64,000 nt of DNA from Nageia nagi (GCA_050084985.1 JBITNC010000001.1:214892001-214956000), one strand, 5' to 3'; counted from the first letter of the stretch, positions 11,148 through 25,050 are shown. A program made the numbers and translations. The notes: generated from the sequence alone by a model not told the origin.

Positions 11148-12350
11148 TGATCCATAAACTATAATATTAAAATTTCAATTTAACCTTTTCTTAGGATCAA
11201 TTCACACTTAAAATAATTAAGTGCTTGTAAAGGAAAATTAGGAACCAATTTTGTAAACATAGAGAAGAGAAAAACATTCACCATAGGAAGAGATAAGCAA
11301 AATTATCTTGGTTCACCCAGTGTGGGCTATGTCCAACTCAAAAGCTCTCTACTATCAATGGGTGGAATCACTTTACAAGGCCTCCATGATCCTTCAAAAT
11401 CTCCTCTCACATTCACAACACACTCACAACTCTAAAAATCACAACAAGAATTGAAAACAACTTTCCTAAAATCCTCCTTCTCCCTCCTTCCAATTTCGTC
11501 CCCTTTTTATACAATTTTGGGGGCTAAAATTGGAGAGTATTAAAACTATTAAATTTAATACAAAGCCTATTTTTAGATACCCATTATCCTCCTTAATCTT
11601 CATGTCAAATTTGGGCTCAAATGGTTGTAGAAATTTCCCCAAAATGAGCTTTAAAATCAAAATAATACACTCACTAGATTGTTTCAGGCTTATAGAATTA
11701 AATTAGCCTAATAATAGGACCTTATGTGAGTTAAAATCACCATAAACCTTTGAAAACACCAAAAATACATCAAAAAAACTAAAATTGGGTAGGTGCATTA
11801 TGGTGATGACATGTAGCATATGCTTAGAAGAAGTCAACCTCTTATTGACTAGTGGTGTAGGCTCCAAACATGGGTAGCTTGGTGGTAGTCTCCAAACATG
11901 GGTAGCTTGGTTGGTGGTCTCCAAATGTGGGTGGCTTGGCTAGTGGTCTCCAAACATGGGTGGCTTGGCTGGCGATCTCCAAACATGGTCACCACATCTC
12001 AATTCCATGCAGGCCCCTCTTTCACCTGCCTCATCACCTCCATGTGGTCAACCTTCTCTTCCATGCAGGCCTTGTCATGCCTCACCTCCTCCTACATGGT
12101 CTTTATGGTGGCAAGTGGGTCCCTTCTATAATGGCCACCCAAAACATTTAAATATTATATATATATATTTTAATCCTTTTAATAATTTTTTTTCTCAAAA
12201 ATACACAAATGGAATTAATATCATATCTTCCACATATAGACTTGGATTCATGATCTGAAAGAAGCATTAGAAAGCTAAAGACAAGGTGATCACAATGAAC
12301 ACATATAAATGGAGATTACTAAATGTCAAAGGGATATAAATTTTGTATCA
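11148..12350 (-). repeat. 3' LTR of element 2
   Basis: The LTR is 1203 bases. The adjoining PPT at 12351-12362 marks it as the 3' LTR. A TATAAAAA box reads on the minus strand at 11504-11511. Near 11880-11990 it contains four or five copies of a ~30-base repeat (TCTCCAAACATGGGTGGCTT type), also present in the other LTR. Confidence 0.95.
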
Positions 12351-12362
12351 TTCCTCCCCACT
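12351..12362 (-). other. Polypurine tract of element 2
   Basis: On the minus strand AGTGGGGAGGAA abuts the TG of the 3' LTR. It is the expected plus-strand primer. Confidence 0.9.
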
Positions 12363-12379
12363 AAGAGATAGATTTTGTC

Positions 12380-13830
12380 CCCAGAAGCAATTAGGATGAT
12401 GAAATGAGGTGAGGGTAGAGCTCCCTCACCTAATCAACTGCATACCACTTGGCCTTATGTGGATGTGTGGCCCTTCACTCCAATATGCCACACCTCATGT
12501 ATGCCACTATGAGATGATTATTTCTTATTTTACATTACTACATCCTCAACCAATACATTCATATGCTCATAGGCTAAATCCTTAACTAATGATAACATAA
12601 CATCTGTATCTTCTGCAATTAAGGTTGGTTCATACAACTTCAAGTTCTCAATATTAATAATGGAATACATTTGCATATAGGGTGGTAAGTCCAACGAAAA
12701 TGCATTATATCCAACTTGACCAATAATGGTAAATGTACCATACCTTATTGGTTTCAACTTCTTTCCCTCACCATGCTGTCTCTCCTTACTGAGATGAAGC
12801 CATACCTAATCCCCAACCTAAAATTTATGATCCACCTGATGATGATCATGCCTCTCCTTATACTTGGCCTAACTCTTCTCTAACTATTCTTTTACCTTTT
12901 GATGAATCAATTTGATCCTCTTAATAAAATTCTTTTCCCACTCCTCCTCATTATGAAGAACTATATCTCCATCACTTGTTGAAGTAAAAGCCATATCGAA
13001 AGGTGATTTTGGAAAATAACCAAAATAAGTCTCAAAAGGTGTTTTGTTAGTAGAAGAATGTAAAGGTTGATTATATGCATGCTGTATATAGCTCAAATGC
13101 TCATCCCAAGTCTTAGTATGCTTACCATAATAACCCCATAATAGGTGTACCATTGTCCTATTTACCACCTTTGTTTGACCATCTGTCTGTGGATGAAATG
13201 CTATACTCCTCTTTAGCTTAGTGTCCATCATTTCCCACAAAGAAGTCTAAAATTTTCCAAGAAACCTAGAATCCCTATTAGAAATGATAGAAGTAGGAAG
13301 ACCAAAATGTACCTACACATAAGTAAAGAAAACATTAGCTATCTCTTGACCTATCATAGTCTTTTTACATGGGATTAGAATACACATCTTACTGAATCTA
13401 TCCACAACCATATATAAATAATCATGACCTCTCTTAGACATAGGTAAACCTCTAACAAAATCCATTGAAATACTCTCCCATGGTCATGTAGGAATAGACA
13501 ATGGCATATAAAGACCAAATTTCCTATTATTGGGTTTGCTTACACTACATAACATACAACCTCTGATAGATCTAAATACATTTTCTTGCATTTTAGGCTA
13601 GTAACAATACCTTTGTAGATTAGCAAGAGTTTTCCCAACACCAAAGTGCCCAAAAATATGAGAAGTATGAGCTTCCCTAATCAAATCATTCCTCTCACCA
13701 TTAGGAATACAAAGTTTTTCCAAATGAAAAAGTAATCCATCATGAAAATGAAAGTCATGATTTCCAACCTCATTACCAAGACTCAATCCATGATAGACAT
13801 TTTGGTAATCAAGATCAACCATATACTATT
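12380..13830 (-). pseudogene. Integrase of element 2 with chromodomain-like tail (decayed)
   Basis: In minus-strand order: the zinc-binding region at 13598-13822 (HTSHIFGHFGVGKTLANLQR, then MLCSVSKP), a catalytic core with SMDFVRGLP and SNRDSRF, then HPQTDGQTKVVNRTM at 12884-13240. The third catalytic residue, normally Glu in 'GQTEVVNR', is Lys (codon AAG), so the D,D,E triad is lost. The C-terminal barrel follows at 12530-12757 (IRYGTFTIIGQVGYNAFSLD). A faint chromodomain-like remnant (HKAKWYAVD, VRELYPHL) then runs up to the PPT. Integrase joins cDNA to chromosomal DNA, and chromodomains steer chromoviruses to heterochromatin. Stops and frameshifts are present. Confidence 0.85.
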
Positions 13831-15090
13831 CTTTATACCTATCATGTATTAAAGAACTATTTTGTAGAATCACAACACTGGAAACTATTGGAGGCCTAGA
13901 CAACATATCAATAATTTTATTTTGAGTACCCTTCTTGTACTTAATCACCAAATGAAATTGTTGCAAGAATCCCATCCAATGAAAGTGCCTAGATTGTTGC
14001 AACTTAGATTGTGACTGAAGATATTGCAAGGGTTGATGGTCTGTATGAATTATTGTCTCTTTACCTACCAATTAGTGCTTCCATTTCTTAACACTTTGAA
14101 ATAATGCATATAACTCTTTGTCATATGTGGGATATTTTCTTACCACACTGATAAACATTTTTGAGTGATAGCAAATTGGATGTTTTCCTTGTAATAAAAT
14201 TGCACCCATAGCATAGTCACTTGCATTAGTTTCAATTTCAAAAGTTTTCTGAAGAATAGGCAAAGCAAGTACTAGAGCATTACTAATTTTCCTTCTAAGT
14301 AATTCAAAAGCATGTTGTTCTTTCCCTCCCCATTGAAATCCATGACTCTTTCCTATAATTGCATGAAGTGGAGAAGCCATGTAAGAAAAGTTAGCAATAA
14401 ACTTGTGTAAATACTGCACTACCTCGAGAAAACTCCTAGTCTCTATCACATTAGTGGGAGTAGGCCATTTCAACATAGCCTCATTTTTTGCAAGATATAT
14501 CCTCAATTTACCTTCACCTACAATTTGGCTAAGATATATTAAACTCTTCCTGACAAACTCACATTTAGACATCTTTAAATAGAGTTTTGCTTCCCTTAAA
14601 ACTTCAAACACTTTACGAATATGTACCACATGATCTTTCTAATTATCATTGTAAATGAGAATATCATCAAGATACATAATAACAAAATCATCAATTAAAG
14701 GCCTTAAAACCTCATTTATTACATGCATGAAAGTAGCAAGAGCATTGCATAATCCAAATGGTAAAACCAACCATTCAAACAATCCTTGCTTAGTTTTAAA
14801 AGTAGTTTTCCACACATCCTCTTCTTTAACTCGTACTTGATGATAACCACTTATTAGATCCAATTTTGTGAAAAGCTTATGTTTTTGTAATTGATACATT
14901 AAATCATCAATACATGGCAAAGGATATCAATTTTTAACCATGATCTTATTCAGTGCCCTGTAATCAACACACATATGCCAAGTTCCATCTTTCTTTGGAA
15001 TTATAACAATAGGAGATCCACACAGTGATGTGCTAGGTCTAATGACTCCTTGATCTAACAATTGTTTGACTTATTTCTTAATTTCTTTAG
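13831..15090 (-). pseudogene. Reverse transcriptase and RNase H of element 2 (decayed)
   Basis: RT motifs run in order on the minus strand: VIIPKKDGTWHMCVDYRALN (near 14950), [28 protein letters not shown] and the catalytic box [10 protein letters not shown] at about 14650. A stop replaces Arg in the conserved NRYPLP (TGA for CGA). The thumb region (SKCEFV, FIANFSYMASPLH) leads into RNase H: IETNASDYAMGAILLQ (first Asp changed to Asn), KELYAL, then TDHQPLQYLQ and DMLSRPP at 13826-14071. The enzyme copies element RNA into cDNA. Stops separate the open pieces at 14639-14920, 14072-14629 and 13826-14071. Confidence 0.9.
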
Positions 15091-15344
15091 TTTCCAAAGC
15101 AAAATTTCTATATAAGCCAATATTAGGAAGTGCAACATTAGGATGTAATTGAATCTCATGTTGTATATCTCTTTTCGATGGAAGTTCTTTAGGTACTTGA
15201 AATAAATCTTCAAATTCAGAAATTACCTCTTTTACTTATTCTTTGTATTTTGGTTCACAATCCTGAAGTGCCTTTATGATTTCCACTTCATCTTGAGATT
15301 TCACCATTGCAAGTATAAACATTTGTCCTATATTGATTAGTCTC

Positions 15345-15735
15345 TTTGCTTATCCTATAGTAATCAAAGAAATATCCTTTTTCTTGTTTTGATGAGCACT
15401 AACCATGTATTCAAATCCATCTTTAATGAGTCTATATTTGTTTTCATTTCTATAAAATAAAGCATCTCTTTCCCATAGATAAGGACTACCAAGCACAATC
15501 CCATAAATATCCAAAGGAACAACATCAAGTAAAACTTCATCAATGTACTCCCTGTTAATCCCAAATTGCAACTTGCATTATTGTGTTACCTTTAACTTAG
15601 AATTTTTATTAACCCATCCCAATGGATATGGGTTTGGATGAGGTTGAGTAGTGAGTGCAAGCAATTTGACATACTTTTCTGCAATTAAGTTAGCTTGAGA
15701 TCCAGAATCAAACAATGTATCAATCCTAGTCTTCT
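15345..15735 (-). pseudogene. Aspartic protease of element 2 (decayed)
   Basis: The minus strand reads RIDTLFDSGSQANLIAEK, with an intact catalytic D-S-G. After one stop comes INREYIDEVLLDVVPLDIYG, then IVLGSPYLWERDALFYR in 15350-15571. It lies between the gag zinc knuckle and RT as in other Ty3/gypsy elements. It matures the polyprotein. Confidence 0.85.
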
Positions 15736-15739
15736 TAGC

Positions 15740-16788
15740 TTGCACCTTGTGTGAAAAAATTCAATTTTCTTCTTTTCCTCATCTTCATTAGGTGTATTAT
15801 GCAAAACCATACATGCCATTTTCTCATCTACATCTGAACCATATTCAATTTCCTTAGTAATAGTATTTGTTTGCTTATTTTGACCTTTAGGTTTAGGGCA
15901 TAATTTAGGATGCAATTTCCAACATTTAGCCTCTAAATGACCTTCTTTTTGACAATGTATACATACATCTTTAGACTTCTCTTTTTGTGTAGTAGATGTA
16001 GTTTTCTTTTTCCACTTTCCTTTGTTCTTTTTAGAATCATTATTACTATTGTTATTGGAAGCATTTTTTTTCCCATCCTTAACAAATTTTCCCCTTTCTT
16101 CTAAGTGAGTGGCTTATACATAAATTTTATCCAAATTATTTGGATCAAACATCAATATTGTATGCCTTAAATAATTGTGCAAACCACCAATATACTTAAG
16201 GGTATCTTGTGAATCAAAAGGAATACCTAGCATTGCAGCTCTTCTTCAAAATTCCATAGTGTACTCTTGCACACTTTGCCCTTTGCCTTGATGGGAAGTT
16301 TGCTATTCCATGATTGCCTTTTGTCAATAACCCAAAGGATAAAACTGATCTCTAAGCAATTGTACAAAATAGGTCCAAGAAGAAATACAAGCTTGAATTG
16401 ATTCATTCTTACTTTGCAAACAACTTTCCCACCAAACAAGTGCATTACCACTCATTTTAAGAGTTGCTAATTGGATTTTATCCCTATCTCTTATAATTCT
16501 TTGAATTCTACAATATACCTCAATTTATTTAATCTAATGGTCTAACTTCTTAGCATTCACTTCTCTAATAAAAGTAGGCAAATCAAATTTAACTTCCAAT
16601 TTCAAAGGAGAACTTTGAAAAATACTATGCGTATCATCATTGTCAATTTTATTACCTTCACTAGTTTCACCTTCATTTTTCTTGTATTATTGTTCTTGAA
16701 AGTGTTGGAATTGTAGAGACATCTTTTGGAACATTATGGAGAGATCAGCAATTTGCTTTTCTACATTAGACTCTCCTTCATTGGCCAT
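15740..16788 (-). pseudogene. gag of element 2 with CCHC zinc knuckle (decayed)
   Basis: The ATG at 16788 (MANEGESNVEKQIADLSIMF) is the first Met after the primer site. Capsid-type sequence follows: LVWWESCLQS, ISSWTYFVQLLRDQFYPLGY, YTMEF, then YIGGLHNYLRHTILMFDP and NNLDKIYV. Next is a lysine/asparagine-rich linker and a perfect nucleocapsid knuckle CIHCQKEGHLEAKC at about 15920-15970 (C-x2-C-x4-H-x4-C). Gag packages the element RNA in virus-like particles. Several stops and at least one frameshift (near 16230) break it. Confidence 0.85.
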
Positions 16789-16953
16789 GGCTCCAAGCTC
16801 TCTTTGCTTCTTTAGCCAAACTATAGAACCAATTTCTAGATCCTCCTCCACAAATTCTCCTTTCTTGCTTTATGACCTGGTATACATGCAAGAACACTTT
16901 CCAAACATCAACAATAATCTCAAAAATATAGGTTATCCCAATGATTTCAACTT

Positions 16954-16966
16954 GGCTCTAATACCA
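16954..16966 (-). other. Primer-binding site of element 2 (initiator Met tRNA)
   Basis: On the minus strand TGGTATTAGAGCC lies four bases after the LTR end. It differs by one C-to-T change from TGGTATCAGAGCC, the complement of the plant initiator Met tRNA 3' end. Confidence 0.9.
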
Positions 16967-16970
16967 AACT

Positions 16971-18263
<1,293 letters not shown>

Positions 18264-18424
18264 AAGGTTACACACTTAAGATTAATATCAAGGATGTCAC
18301 CTTCTCACCCATATTATTCCATAATATATACCTTCATAGGTTCATATCCATCTTGCTATTTCAATCCATATAGTATCCATTAAATAAAGATGTTTTATTT
18401 TGGCTTACATATTGAGGAAATTAT
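18264..18424 (+). other. Short host segment between elements 2 and 4
   Basis: It starts with the AAGGT target duplication. No gene or repeat is seen. It is inferred to be element A sequence because it joins 11147 once element 2 is removed. Confidence 0.5.
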
Positions 18425-19060
18425 TGTAGGCACAAAATAATGCATAATTTGATAAATTGAATCATTATTTATCTATAATATTTAATTGAAGCATATATAA
18501 GAAACATGGCATCAAATGAATAATAATAAATAATATACCTTCATCATAATTGCATAAATATTAAATAATAAAAACCATTCATTAGTCACCATAATACATT
18601 CACACAAATAAATGTTGCCGATGGCCTAGAGGTGCCATGCCAATGGTTGCATGGAATAAATGGATCAATTAAAGGAATAAAATATATGTGAAAGTTAGTT
18701 GAAGTATTTAATAGGTCTATGCAAAGGTGGTGTTACAAAATACCATTATGAGTAAGATAGAGAAATCTTACTTGTGTTGATGTCTCTCTTAGTATTTTGG
18801 ATACCCTTACATGATGATGTTGTCTTTCCTTTTGATGTGTCTTTATAGCAACATCCTTGTCTTCTTTGAATCCTGAAATCATTACATATTACATAGTTTG
18901 AGGTATCTTTCTTAATATTTAACACCTTTTACATTATATAATGGTCCATTACCTTGATTACATCACCTTTGGTTATATTTTAACCTTTTTTATAATAAAT
19001 ATCATTAAAGCTCTAAAATAAATTATTTAATAAATAATAATTCATTTTTAGGCATCTACA
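18425..19060 (-). repeat. 3' LTR of element 4
   Basis: The LTR is 636 bases, with minus-strand start TGTAGATGCC. It aligns throughout with 44081-44712 at roughly 85% by eye, so this is an old insertion. Confidence 0.9.
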
Positions 19061-19078
19061 TTTTCCCCCTCTTTAGAG
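19061..19078 (-). other. Polypurine tract of element 4
   Basis: The minus strand reads CTCTAAAGAGGGGGAAAA immediately before the LTR. Confidence 0.85.
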
Positions 19079-20120
19079 ATGTGATTGAAGTAATGAAATT
19101 ACATGTCCAAAGAAGAAGTATAGAAGAAAAATTTTGAGAACTTTAAATTATTTAATATATTTTTTTTTGATGAATATGCTAATGATGAGGATCCCTTATT
19201 TCTCCCTTTTGTCTTAGATTCCCCAAGAAAGTTCCTTGAATAGTGAAACCAAGGTAAAATCTAAAGAACTATGTCTCTCTAGCCATTATGGTATCTCTAT
19301 CTTGGATGGAACTTTGCTAGCAAGTAGTCATATGGTTCCACATCTAATCTCTAAAATAAAAGACATATTTTTTCCCTTGTTTGACCATGGATCTGGTTGT
19401 TTCATCATGTCTAATAATTAGGAATCAATGCTCTCACATCCATATCTTAATATAGAATATGTATCTTTATATGTATTACTATATTAATGTAATACATGCT
19501 ACTAATAATATAGGAATAGTGAGTACACCATTTATGGTATGATTTACTTTGTACATTCCTCCATGTTTTATGATATTTTGTTAGTTTCATCATCCATTGA
19601 TGATAAGTCAATTTTAGAAATCTGCTTATGATTGCATCATTAGTTTGTATTTTGAGTTAGTGGACTCTTAACCATTTCAATGGCCATCAACTATCATATG
19701 TTTTATGTCTATGATCCAAAGATATTATGCTTTGTATGATTCAAAGAAAAAATCATGTGGATACACAAGTTGCAACATCCATTAGATATGAGCTAATATC
19801 AACATATTACTTATGGTTGCATCATCAATTTATCTTTTAAGTGAGTGAACTCTCACTAGCTATATTGTTGGCCAATGAGGACCTTACATTTTATGTTCAT
19901 GGTCCATAGATATTATATTATCCATAAACATTATATTATCATTAATTTTTTACTTATTCTATTTTTTGTTAAATTATATGCCATTAGCAATGCATAGCTA
20001 GTAATACACATCATTAGTTACATTGAAATAATATAAGAAATGAAAAATTTAAAATAAAATAGTATGATACAAGTACCTTGTACAAGATCTTGAATGTTTT
20101 GTAAGGTACAAAGCCACTAT
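19079..20120 (-). other. Non-coding 3' region of element 4 with a diverged duplication
   Basis: No sustained frame is visible on either strand. Two related ~115-base blocks begin near 19625 and 19811 (TTATGRTTGCATCAT, then a TGATCCA/TGGTCCA-AGATATTAT ending), about 186 bases apart. Confidence 0.5.
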
Positions 20121-21315
20121 ATTTATGCAAAGAAGTGTTTGAGATGGATGGAATTGAAGGTATTTGGTTCTTATTTTCCATATATGTAGGAGAGTTTATA
20201 GGCTCTAGATCCTATTGCTTCCACTACAACAAATGGACCCAACCAATTTGGCTCAAATTTCTCTTTAACTTCATCATTTGTAATTATCTTTGTGAGATTC
20301 TCCTTCAATACTAGATCCCTCACTTTGAATTCTTTTGGCTTGATTTTCTTTCCAAATGCTCTTTTCAACTTTGTATTGTACACCTTATGATGTTTAATTG
20401 CTATTAGTCATTTCTCATCCAATGACTCTAATTACTGTAACCTAGCATTTCTTACATCTAAATCCAATATGTCCCCTTGTAAAAAATTCTTAAGGAGGGG
20501 AGTTGAAAATTTAATGGTATAATATCTTCATCTCCATATACCAATAATAATAGTGTTATCTTGATGGCTATTCTAATTCTTATCCTATATACCCATAATG
20601 TATATGGAAATTACTCATGCTAGTCTCTCTTATATCTATCCCAAGTTTTTGATAAGATACTTTTAATGGTCTTATTAGAAGATTCAGCTTGACCATTACC
20701 TTGATTATAGTAAACCAAAGAAAACATTTACACAATTTGAAACTTTTTGTAGAATGCCTTCATATCTTTACCTTTGAAATTAGGTCCATTTTCCATAATC
20801 AATCTTTGTGGTGCACCAAACTTTGTAATGATGTTTTCCACTAAAAATGCAATAATCTGATCTTGAGTGACTAATTTCATAAGAATATCATCAACCCAAT
20901 TTGTAGTGAATTCTATGGCTAAAATGATAAACTTATGACTTTCAATTGAGTGTGAATTAATAAACCTTATCAAATTTATACCTTGAATAGAAAATGGCCA
21001 TGGTGACATAATGGAATTTAATTCTTGAGTAGCCTATTTTTCTAGATTAGCATGATTTTTACATTGCAAACAAATCTTCATATGAGCTTTATAATTATCT
21101 TCCATTATACTCCAATAATAACTAATGCATAAAAGTTTAGTGTACAATACCTTTGAATGAAAATGACCTCCATATAAACTATCTTGTTCTTGTTTTAATA
21201 TTGTAGCTATCTCATGTTGTGTTAAACATATTAGTACACCACCATCAAATGACCTTCTAAATAATATCCCACTAATAATCACATACTTAATAGAAGTCCT
21301 TTTCAATATAACCAT
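20121..21315 (-). pseudogene. Integrase of element 4, Tat type (decayed)
   Basis: Minus-strand order: the H2C2 zinc region at 21034-21315 (GGHFHSKVLYTKLL, HMKICLQCKNHAN), then the core at 20728-21009 (PWPFSIQGINLIR, ILAIEFTTNW, LIMENGPNFKG). GQAESSNKTIKSILSKTWD follows near 20660-20700 and the C-terminal barrel at 20171-20383 (VRDLVLKENL, FEPNWLGPFVVV). The first two catalytic positions, normally Asp in 'AIDYFTKW' and 'TDNGxNF', are both Glu here, while the third Glu (GQAES) is kept. Stops break the frame. It would have inserted element cDNA. Confidence 0.85.
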
Positions 21316-21479
21316 TTCATTTCTATCATAATCATTAGGAATTATTTATTTCTTTAATTAATTATAAATTTCAAAGTACCAATTCTAAAAATCATTTTCT
21401 TTAACAATCAAATAAATTTTAATTTCATGCATATCTTCAAAGTAAGAGGGAGTGCTAAGATTACAAATTTTCAAGATAG

Positions 21480-21936
21480 TCTCCTCATCCTCAATTTCAA
21501 TTGGTGTAAGAAAAGCTACACTTTCCATGGCATTTGAATAATTGTTATTAGTCCTTGGGATATTCTAAATGGTATATTTATTCAATTGATCTAGTAAATC
21601 ATTAACCACTACTTTATAAGGCATCAACTTCTCATCCTTTGTATCAAAAATATGTTATACTTGGTTAATAATAAGCTATGAGTCACCATAAATATCTAAA
21701 TATTTAATTCTTAATGTAACAACTACTTTTAGACCCAATATTAGTGCTTCATACTTTGCCATATTATTTGTACATTTAAAACCAAGTTTATAAGCCATGG
21801 GGATTACCTCATTTGTAGGAGAGACCAAAATAATGCTAGTCGCTACTTTGTATGAACATTTAGATCCATTGAAGTATAATGCCCAAATAATAGGTTCATC
21901 TTCCATGGGGCATACATATTCATTAGGGATTGACAT
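21480..21936 (-). pseudogene. Second (archaeal-type) RNase H of element 4
   Basis: The minus strand reads IIWALYFNGSKCSYKVATSI, NNMAKYEALILGLKVV and YLDIYGDS, the layout of the additional RNase H found only in Tat-lineage elements (normally 'FDGSS', 'NEAEYEAL', 'SDS'). The first catalytic Asp has become Asn (FNG). The Glu and the final Asp remain. A further in-frame tract after one stop (NDLLDQLN) reaches about 21490. Confidence 0.8.
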
Positions 21937-22099
21937 CTCATCAAAATCCCATTGATGATGGGCTTTAGATAGGTATATACACCTTTGATAGTGTGGATCA
22001 TTCTAATATTTATTTAAAAATTCTTCATGGACCATTGGTTCATCATTTTGAGGGAACTCAATGATCAAATCTATAATTTTCTTCCCCTTTATGAAATTT

Positions 22100-22437
22100 T
22101 GTTTCATCACATTGATTTTAAATTCCTATAACAACATTAGTCATTTTGTAAATCTACCTGATAAATGCTACTTTGCCATAAGATATTTCAATGGGTTAAT
22201 AGGGATAGCAATAAATGTAATATAATATAGTAAATAATGTCTTAATTTTTCAATAAAAAATATAATACCATAACAAAGCTTTTCCATTAGTGTGTACCTA
22301 GTCTCATGATTAATGAGAGTTTTACTAAGGTAATAAATAGCTCTTTCTTTATTTTCCTCATCATTTTGGTACAACATTGCCCCTAAGTCATATAACATAG
22401 CTGAGATGTACAAATAAGTAGGTTTGGAGAAGTTCAT
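22100..22437 (-). pseudogene. First RNase H of element 4 (decayed)
   Basis: The minus strand reads LYISAMLYDLGAMLYQND, RAIYYLSKTLINHETRYTLM and EKLCYGIIFFIEKLRHYL. This is the usual retroelement RNase H pattern of 'YLAVSDxAVGAVL', 'YYVSKxLxxAETRYxxxEKxxLAL' and 'A.KLRPYF'. It degrades RNA in the RNA-DNA hybrid. Confidence 0.8.
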
Positions 22438-22439
22438 AG

Positions 22440-23340
22440 GTACTAAGATTGGGGGGTTGAGAAAATATTATTTAATATCCTCAAAATCTTATTGCCATTT
22501 ATCATCCCATACAATTTTAACATCTTTTTTCAGTAAATGTGTGCAAGGTCTACACTTATCTCCTATTTGGAAAATAAACCTCCTTATTGAATTGATCTTT
22601 ACTTGGATACTCCTTAATTATTTTAAATTCTTTAGGGGAGGCATGATAATGATATATTTTATTTTATTTATATCTATTTCAATTCCTCTTTTAGATACCA
22701 TGAAACCTAGTAACTTTCCATAAGTAACACCAAAAGCATATTTTTGAGATTTAAGTCCAAGTTTGTACCTTTTCAAAATTTGGAATACTTCCTAAAGTAT
22801 ATCTAGATGATCTTGGACTTGTTTATATTTTACCAAAATGTCATCAACATATAACTCAATTAATTTATGAATGTACTCATGAAACATTGAAACCATAGCC
22901 CTTTGATAAGTAGCACCTACATTTTTAGTCCAAAAGGCATAACCTTCCAACAAAAACTTTCCCATGGAGTGGTAAAGGTAGTCTTATATTGGTCAATTAG
23001 ATTGATGAAAAATTGATTATAACTAGAAAAAACATCCATAAAAGATAATGTATCATGACTAGATATGCTATCTATAATCATATCAATATTAAGCAATGGA
23101 AAATCATCTTTAGGATATGCATTATTAATATCCTAAAAATTAGTACAAACCTTTATTTCCTCAATTGGATTTGTGATAGGAATAATGTTAGCCATCTATT
23201 CAAAATAATCAATTAGCCTAATAAAAATAGCATTCAAATATTTCTCTATTTCTTTCTTGATCAATAAAGCTTTTGAAGGATGCATCTTTCTTGGCTTTTA
23301 TTTGACTAGCTTAGCTCCTTTTTTAAGTGGTAAATTATGC
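22440..23340 (-). pseudogene. Reverse transcriptase of element 4 (decayed)
   Basis: The catalytic box reads LYVDDILVKYKQVQDHLD on the minus strand at about 22805-22860 (YVDD). It is followed by LGLKSQKYAFGV, GKLLGFMVSKRGIEID and INSIRRFI, the Tat RT palm and thumb pattern. Upstream pieces with conserved RT blocks run to about 23340 in shifting frames. Stops and frameshifts are frequent. Confidence 0.8.
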
Positions 23341-24573
23341 ATAATAAATGAAGGATCTAAACCATGCATATCATTGTAAGACCATGAAAAATTATTTTTA
23401 TGTTCAATGAATTTATTTTAATACCTTTTATATTATAAAGTAGGGATGGCTACTCTAATTTGCATCAATATTTATTCATCAATAGTCCTGATATTAACAT
23501 TAACCACTTCCTTTGCTCAAAAGGTAAGCTCATATTTCTTTGTATTTGAGAAGGTAATTCCTCTAATTCTTTTATGTTATTTATAACATCACCCTATAGA
23601 TGAACCTAAAACACATCATTAAAATTCACTTCTTGATAAAAATAAGCATATTCATTAAGAATTTAACTCACTTGCCTCTTTTCATTAGACTTAGGCAACT
23701 CTAAATGTGCCTCCAAGTATTTTAAAAGATCATCATCAATACTTAAATAGTTAAATTCTAAAGTAATAGTATCATCAATCCATAAGTCTCTATAAATATT
23801 ATGAAATAATTCAATCAAATTACATTCCTTCATAAATTTAATAGGGCCCAAGGCTTATTTAGTATTGATATCACATCCCAATCCATTATTAATCAATTTA
23901 TATTTTAGAATTATTAGGAAATAAGTACATCCCTTGTTTAGACTTTTCTAATCCACCCCCTTTGTACTTATAATTTTCAATCATATACTTATAAACAAAA
24001 GGAGATGGAAAGAGTTTACCCATGTCCATGGTCATTTGAGCTATTATGACATAGAATGATCTAATTTTATCTCCACTATTTTCATGCCACTGATAGCCCT
24101 TTAGCAGAAATGGACATTGCTAATAGCTCTTCATGGATAAAATTTTAGGTCATCCCAAATCTTTCACAAATGAAAATAATTCCAAGTTCTCAATTTTGTA
24201 AGTACACATCTTGGTTTCTATAATTTGAGTCTATATTTTTGTACTTTCTCGTAGTGCATTATGGTCTAAGGCTTAATTTCATATCTAAGACAAGCTATAA
24301 TTTCTTCAAAATCTACTACATCACATAAATCATATGATTTTATATCACTAAGCATTGTATGAACCTCCACCTAAAATTCAATATTTAACATGCCATATAC
24401 TATAGATGGTATTGCATCCACATCATGAAGCCAAGGCCTTCCTAATAACAAATTATATAATAATTTGGAATAAACCACATAAAATTTAGCTACAATTATC
24501 CTTACTCTTATAGTTACCATAATCATGGCTATCCTATCATTTTTTTAGATGACCTATCATATTGCTTAATCTT
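23341..24573 (-). pseudogene. Element 4: protease C-terminal half and linker to RT
   Basis: The minus strand reads LLYNLLLGRPWLHDVDAIPS near 24400-24470, the C-terminal signature of a Tat protease. A charged linker follows (for example the open stretch 23663-23851). The N-terminal half is at 38114-38576. The two were separated by the insertion of element 6 at the GAATG target site. Confidence 0.8.
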
Positions 24574-24578
24574 GAATG

Positions 24579-25050
24579 TGTAATATCCCCAAAACTCACA
24601 AAATGCGATTTTTGTTAAAGTGTAATATTCCAAAGTTGAAATATCACTACTTAGGAATTTATATATATATTTTTATAACTAGCTCAATTCAAATTAGATC
24701 TACAAATTGAATAAGAAATAGAGCCAAAAATGAATTTTATTCTTCAAGAGCTGGGATGTCCCAAATGGATAAGTACAATACTCAAGGAAAAAAACCCAAA
24801 TGCTCAAGAAGGGGGACATTTGCCCTCATAAGGTAGATTTGGATGATTTGGCCCTACAAGTTCTTCAATCTCTTCTCCCCAATGTTGGATGAGCCTCCTC
24901 ACACTGATTTAGCTAGTCTAAATCGAGGACATGCCTCCTCACACTGATTTGGTAGGTTAGATCTAAATCTAGAATATGGTCACATTAGCTAGATCTGGAT
25001 CTACCCCACTTGCTAGATCTAGATCAGGGATATAATAGTTCCATCACACT
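24579..25050 (-). repeat. LTR a of element 6 (3' LTR), first part
   Basis: Starts TGTAATATCCCC on the + strand and is cut by element 5 at ACACT. It continues at 30822-31416. Total length is about 1067 bases. Confidence 0.9.

Noticed and set aside
11703-12258. Several overlapping open frames on both strands
   Set aside because: They lie wholly within the 3' LTR of element 2, recur in the other LTR with changes, and follow the ~30-base GTGGCTTGG repeats.
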